Assembly (NCBI RefSeq): GCF_022548875.1
Contig: NZ_JAKZEW010000002.1
Coordinates: 124,898-188,897, forward strand
DNA: 64,000 bases
From: Glycomyces sp. L485
GTDB taxonomy: Bacteria > Actinomycetota > Actinomycetes > Mycobacteriales > Micromonosporaceae
Direction of reading: 5' to 3'
Below, piece by piece: positions 16,331 to 24,790 of the stretch. The stretch's first letter is position 1. Each line of letters opens with the position of its first letter. The notes under the pieces were generated by a model, which was not told where the DNA came from, made no database searches, and saw only the letters and a list, made by a program, of their open reading frames with translations. The translations under genes were made by a program, and so were the position numbers.

Positions 16331-18774
16331 TCCAGCGTGAACTCGGGCGAGGCCCACTGCTCCCAGTGGTCCGGGTTCGCCTCGTCACCGAGGGCCTTGA
16401 GCACCCGGACGTGGATCCGCCACCGGCCGGGTTCGAGCGCGCCGGGGACGTCTTCGGAGAACTGCGCCAGGTCTATGACGAGCGTGTCGTCAGGCCCGGG
16501 TGAGCGCTGGAGGAACTCCTTGCGTTCCCACTCGTGGACCTCGCCGGTGCGGGCGCTCTCGAAGGCGACCTCCATCGCCGCCGGATGGTGCCCCAGGTGG
16601 ACGAGCGCCGTGGGCAGCCGTCCACCGATGCCGAACGTCTCGCCGTCCTCGATGTCGCGGTAGTCGACGTCGCCGGTCTCCGCGTCGGCGTCGATCGCGA
16701 GGGCCAGCTTCGGGTAGTCCGGGTGGGCGAGCACGGGGTTGTCGAGGTAGTCGCCCATGTAGCCGGAGTACGCGGCGGCGAGCGGCACCCCGCCGTCCAC
16801 CGGCTTCGCGACGATCCGGCCGCCGAAGACGCTCCCTTCGGGCAGTTTCGCGTTCGGCTCGACGGTGACCTTCACGGTCGCGGCACGGCCGACGCCGACC
16901 TCGACGGTCTTCGGTTCGAACGTCACGGCGGGCTTGGCGACGTGGAAGCCGGTGTCGCGGATGTCGCCGGTGGTCGCGATCGCGCTCTGGTGGCGCAGCC
17001 GGTAGGTCTCGGTCCGCCACGACTCCGAGGTGAGCTCCAGCTCGAACGTCCTCGGGCCGGTGCCGTCGCCGACGTTGACGCCGCTGGGGGTCAAGGTGCC
17101 CCCGGCGTCGAGCGTGCGGATCGCGTCGACGACCCCGGTGCCCTGCCGGTGCGTCGCCTCCAGGTAGCCCAGCTCCGGGTTCTCGCCCCACTTGACGGGC
17201 CTGGCAGTGTTGGCCAGTCGCGTGCGCACCTGCGCCGGTTCGAGGTCGGGCCGGACCTGGAGCAGCAGCGCCGCGACGCCCGCGACGTGCGGCGCGGACA
17301 TCGAAGTGCCCGAAAGGGAGTCGTAGGAGTCGTCCTCGACCGGGACGGTCGACCAGATGCCGCCGCCCGGCGCGGCCACGTCGGGCTTGAACGACAGGTC
17401 GGGCGCTGGACCGTAAGCGGTGAACGAGGACGCGAGCCCGCCGCGCGGCAGGTCGACCAGGACGGTGCCGCCGGTGAACTCGATGACCGGATCGGCGCCG
17501 ATCTCGGCGAGGTCGCGCAGGTCCTGACCGTCGGTGTCGGCGATGCCGACGAGCGGCACGTCGAGGTCCTCGGCGCCGGTGCCGCCGAACGGGCCGGGCC
17601 GGTCGTTGTAGACGACGACGGCGCTCGCGCCCGCCTCGACCGCGCGCTCGTACTTCTCCTTGAACGTGCACTGCCCGCGCACGATGAGCGCGGTCTTGCC
17701 GTCGACGTCGTTTTCGGGTTCGTCGTCATCGCAGGCGCGCCCGAACCAGGCGAGCGGGTCGGTGACAGTCCCCGGCTCGGGCTCGACGGCCTCGGCGATC
17801 GGCTTGTATCCGATGCGCCGCTCGAGCGCCTCCACACGGGCGGCGCTCATGCGCTGCGCCGGATTGTCGGTCGAGGCGACGCCGATGACGTCGGCTCCGA
17901 CACCCGGGGCCGAAGCCGAGTACACGCCGGACTCGCCCGAGTTGCCGATGGAGGCGACGACGGCGACGCCCTCCGCGGTGAGGGCGTTCGCGGCCTCGGA
18001 GGTCGGGTAGCCGGGCCATTGGAACGCCTGACCCAGTGAGAGGTTGACGACGTCCATGCCGTCGGCGAGGCTCGCTTCCAACGCCAGCATGATGACCTCG
18101 GCGCTGGTGGATCCCTCGCAGCCGAATACCTTGTAGGCGCCGAACTCGACGCCGGGCGCGGCACCGGTGACCTCGCCGTCGGCTCCGACGATCCCGGCGA
18201 CGTGGGTGCCGTGGCCGCCGCAGTCGGTCGGATCGTCATCGGGTGCGGGTACGTCGTTGTCGGGGTCTTCGGAGTCGAAATCGTCGCCGACGAAGTCGGT
18301 GCCGGTGACCACTCGGCAGCCGGGGCCGAAGCAGCCGCCGAGGTCGGGGTGTGTGTAGTCGATGCCGGTGTCGATGACGCCGACCTTGACGCCCGAGCCG
18401 TCGATGCCGCGCGCGTGGGCGTCGACGGCGTTGGTGGTCTTAGTGGCGAGCGCGAGCTCGGCGCGGCGATCGGGCATCGCCGGGCCGGTGAACTCCACGT
18501 CGGACCAGACGCGCTCGACGACACCGAGCGATTCGAGTCTGCGGGCGGTGGCGGCGTCGGCGCCGACCGAGACGCCGTTCCACACGCGCTCGAAGTCGTG
18601 GCGGAGCGTGAAGTCGAGGTCGTGCGCGGCGGCTTCGAGCGTCTCGGCGCTGACGCCGGCGTCGAGCTCGACGAGCCAGACGTCCTGGGGCCCTTCTGCG
18701 TGCGCGGGCAATGCGGTGAACAGCGGCAACAGCACCGCGGCGGCGGCGAGCGGCAGGGAGCGGTGGCCCGGCAT
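16327..18774 (-). CDS. Secreted subtilisin-like serine protease (S8) with PA domain
   Basis: 815-aa secreted protease. Signal peptide 1–26 ending ALPAHA; propeptide-inhibitor-like region about 30–100; S8 catalytic triad Asp135 (VGVIDTGIDY), His188 (GGHGTHVAG) and Ser491 (SGTSMSAPHVAG), with Asn278 in SIGNSG as oxyanion residue. A protease-associated insert lies at about 355–440 (GQCTFKEKYERAVEAGA). The C-terminal third is beta-rich and resembles fibronectin-like domains of large subtilases. The ATG at 18774 is supported by GAGAGGA six bases upstream. Substrates unknown. Confidence 0.92.
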   Translation of the reverse strand: MPGHRSLPLAAAAVLLPLFTALPAHAEGPQDVWLVELDAGVSAETLEAAAHDLDFTLRHDFERVWNGVSVGADAATARRLESLGVVERVWSDVEFTGPAMPDRRAELALATKTTNAVDAHARGIDGSGVKVGVIDTGIDYTHPDLGGCFGPGCRVVTGTDFVGDDFDSEDPDNDVPAPDDDPTDCGGHGTHVAGIVGADGEVTGAAPGVEFGAYKVFGCEGSTSAEVIMLALEASLADGMDVVNLSLGQAFQWPGYPTSEAANALTAEGVAVVASIGNSGESGVYSASAPGVGADVIGVASTDNPAQRMSAARVEALERRIGYKPIAEAVEPEPGTVTDPLAWFGRACDDDEPENDVDGKTALIVRGQCTFKEKYERAVEAGASAVVVYNDRPGPFGGTGAEDLDVPLVGIADTDGQDLRDLAEIGADPVIEFTGGTVLVDLPRGGLASSFTAYGPAPDLSFKPDVAAPGGGIWSTVPVEDDSYDSLSGTSMSAPHVAGVAALLLQVRPDLEPAQVRTRLANTARPVKWGENPELGYLEATHRQGTGVVDAIRTLDAGGTLTPSGVNVGDGTGPRTFELELTSESWRTETYRLRHQSAIATTGDIRDTGFHVAKPAVTFEPKTVEVGVGRAATVKVTVEPNAKLPEGSVFGGRIVAKPVDGGVPLAAAYSGYMGDYLDNPVLAHPDYPKLALAIDADAETGDVDYRDIEDGETFGIGGRLPTALVHLGHHPAAMEVAFESARTGEVHEWERKEFLQRSPGPDDTLVIDLAQFSEDVPGALEPGRWRIHVRVLKALGDEANPDHWEQWASPEFTLD

Positions 18775-18857
18775 CGGGGTCCTCTCGATCGGCGGCAGGA
18801 ACCTGATATTCGGGTACCGGGGCAGGTGATCGGCGGACGCGGGCCCGGCGTGTCGGC

Positions 18858-19220
18858 TCAGACGAAGAAGAGGTGCGCGACGCCGAAGCCGAGCAGGCCC
18901 GCGGCGAGCCCGCCGCCGAGGTTGGCGGCCACATTGGCCAGCGCGTGGTGCCAGCGCCCGTCCTCGACGAGCCGCAGCGTCTCGTACGAGAGCGTGGAGT
19001 AGGTGGTGAGCGCCCCGCAGAAGCCGATGATGAGCAGTGCCGCCAGGTTGGAGTCGGCGATGGCTACGGCGAGGAAGGCGGCGAGCCCGGAGCCGGCGAC
19101 GTTGACGACGAGCGTGCCCCAAGGCAGGTGGCGGCCCGCGTAGTGGGCGAGGACCAGGTCGGTCAGGAACCGCATGGGTGCGCCGACGGCGGCGCCGGCG
19201 GCCACGAGCAGGAGCGTCAC
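18858..19220 (-). CDS. crcB: Fluoride efflux channel CrcB (second of pair)
   Basis: 120-aa CrcB/Fluc membrane protein with four hydrophobic helices. Family motifs GTLVVNVAGSGLAAF and GFCGALTTYSTLSYE (the TTYST segment lines the fluoride path). GTG start overlaps the stop of the first crcB by four bases (GTGA). In many Gram-positive bacteria two unlike CrcB subunits pair into one channel. Confidence 0.92.
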   Translation of the reverse strand: MTLLLVAAGAAVGAPMRFLTDLVLAHYAGRHLPWGTLVVNVAGSGLAAFLAVAIADSNLAALLIIGFCGALTTYSTLSYETLRLVEDGRWHHALANVAANLGGGLAAGLLGFGVAHLFFV

Positions 19221-19669
19221 TCGGTCTCCTTTCGGCGGTGGCGCACCAGGAGCCGTCTGGCCGCGTACATGCCGACCGCGGCCGAGAGCAGCGCCGCGGC
19301 CATCGTGGCGAACGCGAAGGTGAGCGCGAGGAATGTCGCCCCGGCGTTGGCGGCCTGCCCGATGTCGAGGATGTAGGTCGAGAACGTTGTGAAGCCGCCG
19401 AGGACGCCGACGCCGAGGAACGGCCGTACCAGGCGCGTCCCGGGCGCGACTTCGGTGATGATCACCATGAGGACGCCGATGAGCAGCCCGCCTGCGACGT
19501 TGGCGGTGAACGTGGCGATGTCGAACGAGCCGGGCTCCATCGGGAAGGCGACGGTGAGCGAGTAGCGGGCGAGCGCGCCGATCGCGCCGCCGATGGACAC
19601 GGCCAGCAGCGCGGAGCCCGGTGTCGCTCGCAACACCTGGCTCAGTCGGGGGCCCTGCTCGTCTGGCAC
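19217..19669 (-). CDS. crcB: Fluoride efflux channel CrcB (first of pair)
   Basis: 150-aa CrcB protein. GGAIGALARYSLTVAF, then FTANVAGGLLIGVL and GVLGGFTTFSTYILD are the signature segments. It has a longer N-terminal tail than its partner. I looked for a fluoride riboswitch in 19670–19774 and saw none. Confidence 0.92.
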   Translation of the reverse strand: MPDEQGPRLSQVLRATPGSALLAVSIGGAIGALARYSLTVAFPMEPGSFDIATFTANVAGGLLIGVLMVIITEVAPGTRLVRPFLGVGVLGGFTTFSTYILDIGQAANAGATFLALTFAFATMAAALLSAAVGMYAARRLLVRHRRKETE

Positions 19670-19770
19670 GGTACGAATGTACTTGTGGCCGGTGTTCGTT
19701 CACTCACCGAACCTCGCGCTGCGAAGTCGGCTGCCGGCCGGTACCCGCCGGACTTGGCCTCACAACGTGG

Positions 19771-20256
19771 TTCGCTAGCCCTCGAACAACTCGGCCGCGC
19801 TGCCCGCATACGGAGCGCGCATCATCCAGCGCCCGAGTTGTGCGATGTCGGCGCATTCGGCGATGCGCGCCCGGTCATCTTCACTGATCTCCACTCCACG
19901 CTCATCCAGGAACGCGAAGATCGCCTTGACGAGCGTCTCGACAGTGGCCTCAGCACGAGCCTCCGCACGAGCCTCGGCGCGAGCCTCGCGGCGGATCTCA
20001 GAGACGTAGCGGTATGACATCGGGTTTCGCTAGCCCTCGAACAACTCGGCCGCGCTATCCACGGACGAGGCGCGCACCAGCCAGCGCATGAGGGTCTCGG
20101 GATCAGTGCTTTCGACAATGCGCCCCCGATCGGCTTCGCCGACCTCCACTCCGCGCTCATCCAAGAGCGCGAAGATCGCCTTGACGAGCGTCTCGACAGT
20201 GGCCTCAGCAACGGCCTCGCGGCGGATTTCGGAGACGTATCGGTACGACATGGTCT
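19771..20256. repeat. Imperfect tandem duplication of the 3' end of the Rpn-type gene
   Basis: TTCGCTAGCCCTCGAACAAC occurs at 19771 and again at 20026, an offset of 255 bp. From each point the sequence continues in parallel through the codons for the last about 73 residues of the upstream gene. The downstream copy holds about 24 additional bases coding Arg-Ala-Glu-Ala repeats. The two copies have drifted by substitutions that mostly keep the protein sequence, so the duplication is not recent. Confidence 0.85.
19775..20020 (-). CDS. Stand-alone copy of the Rpn-type C-terminal domain, 81 aa
   Basis: Begins MSYRYVSEIRREARAEARAE and ends GSAAELFEG; it matches the last 73 residues of the gene directly upstream (20030–20899) with eight extra residues (RAEARAEA type repeat). 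An ATG is present at the duplicated boundary, so it may be translated as a separate small protein. The frame is intact despite many substitutions, which suggests either recent origin or selection. It could equally be a non-functional duplication remnant. Confidence 0.5.
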   Translation of the reverse strand: MSYRYVSEIRREARAEARAEARAEATVETLVKAIFAFLDERGVEISEDDRARIAECADIAQLGRWMMRAPYAGSAAELFEG

Positions 20257-20899
20257 TCATTATCTTCCTCCAGGTTTCTTTGGCGCAACCTTTGCCGAGA
20301 CCGCCTTCGGTGAACTCGGCCCAGTAGGCGGCCGTCTCGGGTTCCAGAGAATCCAGCGCGTCGGCCAGCGGCCGCAGCGCCTTCTCGATGTCCGGATTCA
20401 GTCGGTGGGTGAGAGCGGCGAAGACGGTGAAGACCACGTCCTCGACCGCTACCTCCGGTTCGGTGATGAACGGCATGTTGTCCGGCCCGCACACGTAGGG
20501 GAGCAGCCTCATGGACGGGCGCTGCGGCGGCCCGAGCGTGAGCGGTCCGCGCGCCCAGCGGGTGGTCGCCTCTTTGGGTGAGATCACCAGCAGCGTTGCG
20601 GGCAGTTCGTACTTGTTCTCCAGGAAACTCAGGTAGTAAGCCCAGCTTCGGATCTTCTGGCGGTCCTCCTTGGTCTGCGTCTCGATGACCAGCAGATGAG
20701 CGCCTTGTGAGGTCTCCGCCTTCAGGATCGTGTCGGCACGTCGTTCTAGGGCCTCCGTCTCGGTCAGGTCGGTGTCGATGACGCTGACCTCAACGATGTC
20801 TGGAAAGTCGGTCTCGAACACCCGCCGGAGAGTCCCGGTGAACAGAGCTGGGCTGTCGCGGAAGATGCGATGCAGCGCTTCATGGGGGATCTTCGCCAT
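20030..20899 (-). CDS. PD-(D/E)XK nuclease-like (Rpn-type) protein, 289 aa
   Basis: Paralogue of the protein at 696–1589. Shared N-terminus HEALHRIFRDSPALF; candidate active site Asp56, Glu73, Gln75, Lys77 (VIETQTK); shared LTLGPPQRPSM and FVIGPDN/YVCGPDN blocks before the C-terminal region. Rpn relatives nick DNA and promote recombination; function here is inferred. Its last 73 codons are duplicated directly downstream. Confidence 0.65.
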   Translation of the reverse strand: MAKIPHEALHRIFRDSPALFTGTLRRVFETDFPDIVEVSVIDTDLTETEALERRADTILKAETSQGAHLLVIETQTKEDRQKIRSWAYYLSFLENKYELPATLLVISPKEATTRWARGPLTLGPPQRPSMRLLPYVCGPDNMPFITEPEVAVEDVVFTVFAALTHRLNPDIEKALRPLADALDSLEPETAAYWAEFTEGGLGKGCAKETWRKIMKTMSYRYVSEIRREAVAEATVETLVKAIFALLDERGVEVGEADRGRIVESTDPETLMRWLVRASSVDSAAELFEG

Positions 20900-21034
20900 G
20901 TCATGAAGTTACAGAGCGCCCCATCCGATCCACTGGAACTCATCCGCGTGTCAAAAGTCCGAAATCTGACATCGACTGTCAGCCAGAGACACAGGTCCAC
21001 ACGGTGACGGGACTCCACAACGGGATCGCCGGCT

Positions 21035-21063
21035 TTGACGGCCTCAATTAACGTGGGTCTACT
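21035..21063 (+). promoter_or_regulatory. Predicted promoter for the gene at 21107
   Basis: −35 TTGACG (21035–21040), 17-bp spacer, −10 TCTACT (21058–21063). Transcription would begin near 21070, which rules out the in-frame start codon at 21035 and favours ATG 21107. Confidence 0.55.
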
Positions 21064-21106
21064 TGGCGAACAACGAGATCGCATCGAGCACGACGGAGTG
21101 GTGTAC

Positions 21107-22189
21107 ATGGAGCACGACGAGCGGATGAACACACGTGAGATCGATGCTTTGGCAAGCAGGATCGACGGTATCGAGCCGTTCTACGAACGCACCGAGAGCG
21201 GCATGCGGAAGCTGGCCGCCGACATCGGGTGGCAGCCGACCGAGGACGTCGAGTGGCCCCGCGCGGCCGACGGATCGCTGCGCGGAGTGGCCTGCACGGC
21301 GTCGGTCGACGGCACGGAACGGATCCGATTCGCCTATTACGGCACCGACGGCGTCGTCGTGCCGGTCTCCCGGGTCGCCGATGATGCGGTGACGCAGGCT
21401 GAGGAGTTCCGGCGCGTGGCCGATGTCGTGCAGGACGCCATCAACCCGGCGTCCTTCTTCGGGAACCGCTCGCCTGACAGTCGCGGCGACCGGCCTGATC
21501 GGGGCACACCGTATCTGCGTTGGCGCGGCAAGTACACGACAGTCGAGCTGCGCGCCGGAGAATCAGGGCCCGAACTGGTATCCGACTACACCGACAGCTG
21601 GGAGGACGCGTACCGGTACTCGATGGCGCGCAAACCCACCGGCTTCGTCGGCGCGGTCGCCGGCCCCGACCGCATCCAACGCGCGAAGTTCTCACCGGCG
21701 AACGACTGGGACGAGTTCACCGATGGCTTGGTCGATCTTCTGGCCAATCTGCCGGCGGAGACGCTGGCCCTTGGAGTGTCATTGAGTCTGCCGCTGTTCG
21801 GACGCATCCACTTCGAGGACGGGACGAGCGACAGTCCGCTGCTTTTCGACATCAGATGCTTCGATCGCCTGCATATCGGCTATGACGGGCCCGACTCGGC
21901 CGATCCCGCCTCTCTCGGATGGAGGCCCACCGACCAGCAGAACCTCAGGGGCGCAACCGAGGTCGAGCACTTCGAGTCCCCGTGGCATTTCGACGCCGGC
22001 GGTCCCGGCGCCGTGAAGGCAGCCGCGGCGGCCGAGCTCATCGTGAAGACCGCCGAAGCCGCAGGCGTGCGGGCAGTGGACGAGTTGATGCTCGGAGGCG
22101 AGGCAGAGCTCTCCGGAGACCAGAGCCACGCGAAGTATCGCGGCCCGTACGTCTTCCGTTATCCCGGATTGCGGCTGCGGACGGTATAG
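21107..22189 (+). CDS. Hypothetical protein, 360 aa
   Basis: I do not recognise the family. The protein is soluble and acidic, with no signal peptide or membrane segment. Two related segments can be seen: IGWQPTEDVEWPRAADGSLRG near the N-terminus and LGWRPTDQQNLRGATEVEHF near residue 265 (each followed by short strands), so it may hold a duplicated domain. ATG 21107 has GGAG eight bases upstream. It faces a converging cluster of equally unfamiliar genes and is separated from it by a strong hairpin, so it may be an accessory gene of that locus. Confidence 0.7.
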   Translation: MEHDERMNTREIDALASRIDGIEPFYERTESGMRKLAADIGWQPTEDVEWPRAADGSLRGVACTASVDGTERIRFAYYGTDGVVVPVSRVADDAVTQAEEFRRVADVVQDAINPASFFGNRSPDSRGDRPDRGTPYLRWRGKYTTVELRAGESGPELVSDYTDSWEDAYRYSMARKPTGFVGAVAGPDRIQRAKFSPANDWDEFTDGLVDLLANLPAETLALGVSLSLPLFGRIHFEDGTSDSPLLFDIRCFDRLHIGYDGPDSADPASLGWRPTDQQNLRGATEVEHFESPWHFDAGGPGAVKAAAAAELIVKTAEAAGVRAVDELMLGGEAELSGDQSHAKYRGPYVFRYPGLRLRTV

Positions 22190-22250
22190 GGACTCGCAAC
22201 GAGAGTTCATGCAGAGCAACATGCCTGTATCCGGGCTTCCGCCGCTCTTG

Positions 22251-22278
22251 AGGGGTCGGCCCGTTCGGGCCGACCCCT
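22251..22278. terminator. Bidirectional hairpin terminator
   Basis: A perfect 12-bp stem, AGGGGTCGGCCC (22251–22262) with GGGCCGACCCCT (22267–22278) and a GTTC loop. It lies between convergent genes ending at 22189 (+) and 22285 (−). Confidence 0.8.
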
Positions 22279-22284
22279 CGCGAG

Positions 22285-22749
22285 TCACGGGCCCAGGAGC
22301 CAGTAGCGCATGATCTTCTGGGCTTCGGTGATCACCTCGTCAAGGTTGTCCTGGATCTGCGGTTGCAGTCGGACCATGTGCCGAAGGACGACGTAGAAGC
22401 CGTGGCGGCTCTCCCGCAGCCCGATCTGATCGAGCAGGTACTCCTCGCCGTAGAGGGAGCGGATGGCGCCCTCCACCGCGAGGTGGTTGAGCGGCGGTTC
22501 GGCCGAACGTGTGTCGTGACGCAGCTCGGCCATGAACCGGCCGAGTTCGACGTGGTCGATCCGTTCCGCGTCGATGCCCGCGCCCGCGCCGAAGCGACCA
22601 CCGATGAGTATCGCGACGACGGCGCGCAGGTAGTCGAAGGCGCCCTTGTCGCCGTATTTGCCGAACTGCTTGCGAAGCTCGGCGGCCGTCTCCAGATCGC
22701 CTGCGGCGAGGGCTTTGACATGTGCCCGTTGAAGTTGCTCGGGCGTCAT
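22285..22749 (-). CDS. Hypothetical helical protein, 154 aa (paralogue group)
   Basis: Unrecognised, mostly helical. Clearly homologous to the protein at 24791–25234: shared pattern RFMAELRHDTRSAEPPLNHL, then VEGAIRSLYGEE. A weaker match to 22746–23255 includes YGE and HGFY. The ATG overlaps the upstream stop by four bases (ATGA) and has GGAG five bases before it. Last gene of a four-gene operon. One possibility is an immunity or chaperone role for neighbouring proteins, but nothing in the sequence proves it. Confidence 0.7.
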   Translation of the reverse strand: MTPEQLQRAHVKALAAGDLETAAELRKQFGKYGDKGAFDYLRAVVAILIGGRFGAGAGIDAERIDHVELGRFMAELRHDTRSAEPPLNHLAVEGAIRSLYGEEYLLDQIGLRESRHGFYVVLRHMVRLQPQIQDNLDEVITEAQKIMRYWLLGP

Positions 22750-23255
22750 CGCTGCTCCGATCCGTTGCTCGGGATCGGATCGGGCCCGTCGTAGAAGGCG
22801 GCGAGCGCGCTCGACTCGAAGACCGACTCCACGAAGCCCTTGGCCAGCAGGTCTACGTGCCCGAACAACTCCGTGAGATGGTCCTCGGTCCGATCGGGAC
22901 CGATCAGGTGCGTGATCACCGCCCACATGTAGAAGCCGTGCTCGGCCTGCGGGATCTCCACGTACAACTGGCTTTCGCCGTATACGACCCGGACGAGCGC
23001 CTCGGCCTTGAGTGAGGCGAACCCGCTTCGCTCGGCGCGGAGCGCCGCCATGGTCCGGGAGAGTTCGTCCCGGTCGAGCTCGTCGCCGAAGTGTTCGATG
23101 AGGACGGTGGCGAACAGGGCGAAGACGAAGATGGTGTGGGCGATCATCTGGTCGGGGTAGATCAGGCGGTGCGCCCGCGACGCCGTCGGCTGGTCGTCCC
23201 GGATCATTGCGACGGCATGTTCACGGAAGAGGGCTCTCCGCTCGTGCTTGTCCAT
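22746..23255 (-). CDS. Hypothetical helical protein, 169 aa (paralogue group)
   Basis: Divergent member of the same group as its neighbour. It has a hydrophobic central helix (TIFVFALFATVLIEHFGDEL) followed by ALVRVVYGESQLYVEI and AEHGFYMWAVITHL. Three bases after the stop of the preceding gene and overlapping the next start by four, so it is part of the same operon. Function unknown. Confidence 0.68.
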   Translation of the reverse strand: MDKHERRALFREHAVAMIRDDQPTASRAHRLIYPDQMIAHTIFVFALFATVLIEHFGDELDRDELSRTMAALRAERSGFASLKAEALVRVVYGESQLYVEIPQAEHGFYMWAVITHLIGPDRTEDHLTELFGHVDLLAKGFVESVFESSALAAFYDGPDPIPSNGSEQR

Positions 23256-23258
23256 TCA

Positions 23259-23618
23259 CTATCCCTCGCAATGCTTCTGGCAGTCGAACCAGATGTCGGC
23301 GGCGGCCTGTTTGATGCCCGGTGCGTTGGTGCCGGCCCAGGCCAGGTGCGCGGACTCGCAGACCCACAGGTCGGGTTCGCCCAGGACCAGGCCGGAGAGG
23401 AAGCCGAGCAGCGCCGGTTCAGTGTCGCCGAAGGTGACCCACAAACGCGGGGCGTCGGCGCACACTCCGAAGTCGACCGCTCGACCCGCGACGTTCGCCG
23501 ATCCGAGCACGGTGAGACCTGCCGGATCGGGCGCCACGACGGCTTGAGCCGGGATCGGTGTGCGATTCAGCGCCCGGCCGTAGGCGGCGCGAATGCGCGA
23601 GGGCGCGTAACGGTTCAC
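23259..23618 (-). CDS. Hypothetical protein, 119 aa
   Basis: Unrecognised. Starts at GTG 23618, overlapping the upstream stop by four bases. Mixed alpha/beta composition, no membrane segment. The middle (GSANVAGRAVDFGVCADAPR) and the end (DIWFDCQKHCEG, with CxxxC spacing) are the only notable parts. Its size and place between a proline-rich protein and two helical paralogues could fit an effector-partner pair, which is speculative. Confidence 0.6.
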   Translation of the reverse strand: MNRYAPSRIRAAYGRALNRTPIPAQAVVAPDPAGLTVLGSANVAGRAVDFGVCADAPRLWVTFGDTEPALLGFLSGLVLGEPDLWVCESAHLAWAGTNAPGIKQAAADIWFDCQKHCEG

Positions 23619-24481
23619 AGCGACGTACCTCCGACTGCCGGGTGGAGTTGGTCGAAGTGCCGCTCCCACTGGAGGACGTAGGGCGCTTCGGACCTGGGGT
23701 GCGGGCTGGGCCTGTTGGCCGGGACGTGCCGCATGTCGACCGGGTTCGTGTTGGCCGGCGAATCTGAGGGTGCTGCTGCCTCTGGCCCCTTGAGTACCAC
23801 GACGATCCACCGGACGAGACGGAGCAGGGCCGCGATCGTGCGCCCGCATTCGCGTTCGGTCGCCGAAAATGTGGACGTATGGGCGGCGGCTAGCGGCTCG
23901 GAGTCGACCAGCCACCGGTCCCAGGCATCCTCGCGCAGGTTCGAGAACCGGTACGGCTCTTCGCCGCCGGAGTCTTCTTCGCTCAAGACCCAGCGACGGC
24001 TCGGGGCCGGGCTCGGCCTTGCCTCGGCGACCGGATCGGGCTCTTTCTCCCACGGGGGAATCGGATCGGGCAACTCCCCGCGACGATGGCGGCCGGTACG
24101 CCGGTCCTGACGCCAACCCGGCGTCCCGTACGGGCCCGTGTCCTCCGGGTCATGGGGGCGGTTGGCATCAATGATCCAGGTATCACCCGGCTGGTGCCGC
24201 AGGTGCGGCGGCTCGTAACGCGGCGAAGCCGGATCCGAATCCGGCGCTTCAACATCGCACAGGTCCGGACGCGTTTGATACCGGTACGCACCAGGCGTCG
24301 CCGGATCAGGTGAGCCGTCGGGAAGGAAGAGGCGACGGTTCGCCCAGTCGTAATAGCCGCGCCCTGGGACCTCGGTGAGGCCGGGGTTGTCCGGGTGCGG
24401 GTATTGGTCCGCAGGAGCTTCGAAGTCAAACGACTGGCTGTTTTCAGGCAGCGTCGAATAGCGTATGGTCGTAGGCAGCAC
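23615..24481 (-). CDS. Hypothetical proline-rich protein with a C-terminal hydrophobic segment, 288 aa
   Basis: Unrecognised. GTG 24481 chosen: AGAGGAAG lies a few bases upstream, whereas the longer frame would need a TTG at 24538. The N-terminal half is rich in Pro, Asp, Tyr and Arg (GRGYYDWANRRLFLPDGSPD), a low-complexity linker follows, and one hydrophobic stretch (IAALLRLVRWIVVVLKG) near residue 215 may cross or touch the membrane. First gene of the four-gene operon. Confidence 0.62.
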   Translation of the reverse strand: MLPTTIRYSTLPENSQSFDFEAPADQYPHPDNPGLTEVPGRGYYDWANRRLFLPDGSPDPATPGAYRYQTRPDLCDVEAPDSDPASPRYEPPHLRHQPGDTWIIDANRPHDPEDTGPYGTPGWRQDRRTGRHRRGELPDPIPPWEKEPDPVAEARPSPAPSRRWVLSEEDSGGEEPYRFSNLREDAWDRWLVDSEPLAAAHTSTFSATERECGRTIAALLRLVRWIVVVLKGPEAAAPSDSPANTNPVDMRHVPANRPSPHPRSEAPYVLQWERHFDQLHPAVGGTSL

Positions 24482-24790
24482 AGGAGGCTTCCTCTCTGTG
24501 TGGGGCCGCCCGGTGGACGTGTAGTTGGTAGCTGACAACCACCGGGCGGCGTTTACATTCTGACCTATTGAATTGTATTGATACGATCCGCATAGATCGT
24601 AAGAAGATCTGTTCTAGACGTAAACCCTTGTGCGGGTTGTCCTTTCGCAGACCAGTGCGTTTGATGATGAACCAAGATCAAAGCAATGTCAACCATCAGG
24701 TCAAGCCCGTCAACAAATCCAGATGGGAATGCAAGCAGGACAGACCCAAAGGGCCTGCCCCACAAGAGATAAGGCTGATCGAGAGCCTCG
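24482..24790. other. AT-rich intergenic region between two accessory operons
   Basis: About 309 bp with clearly lower GC than its surroundings, most visibly 24550–24700 (for example TTGAATTGTATTGATACGAT). It should hold the promoter of the leftward operon beginning at 24481. I see no convincing −35/−10 pair, no terminator and no credible gene. The composition suggests acquired DNA. Confidence 0.5.

Noticed and set aside
19670-19774. Fluoride riboswitch before the crcB pair
   Set aside because: None of the conserved riboswitch segments could be found in the gap.
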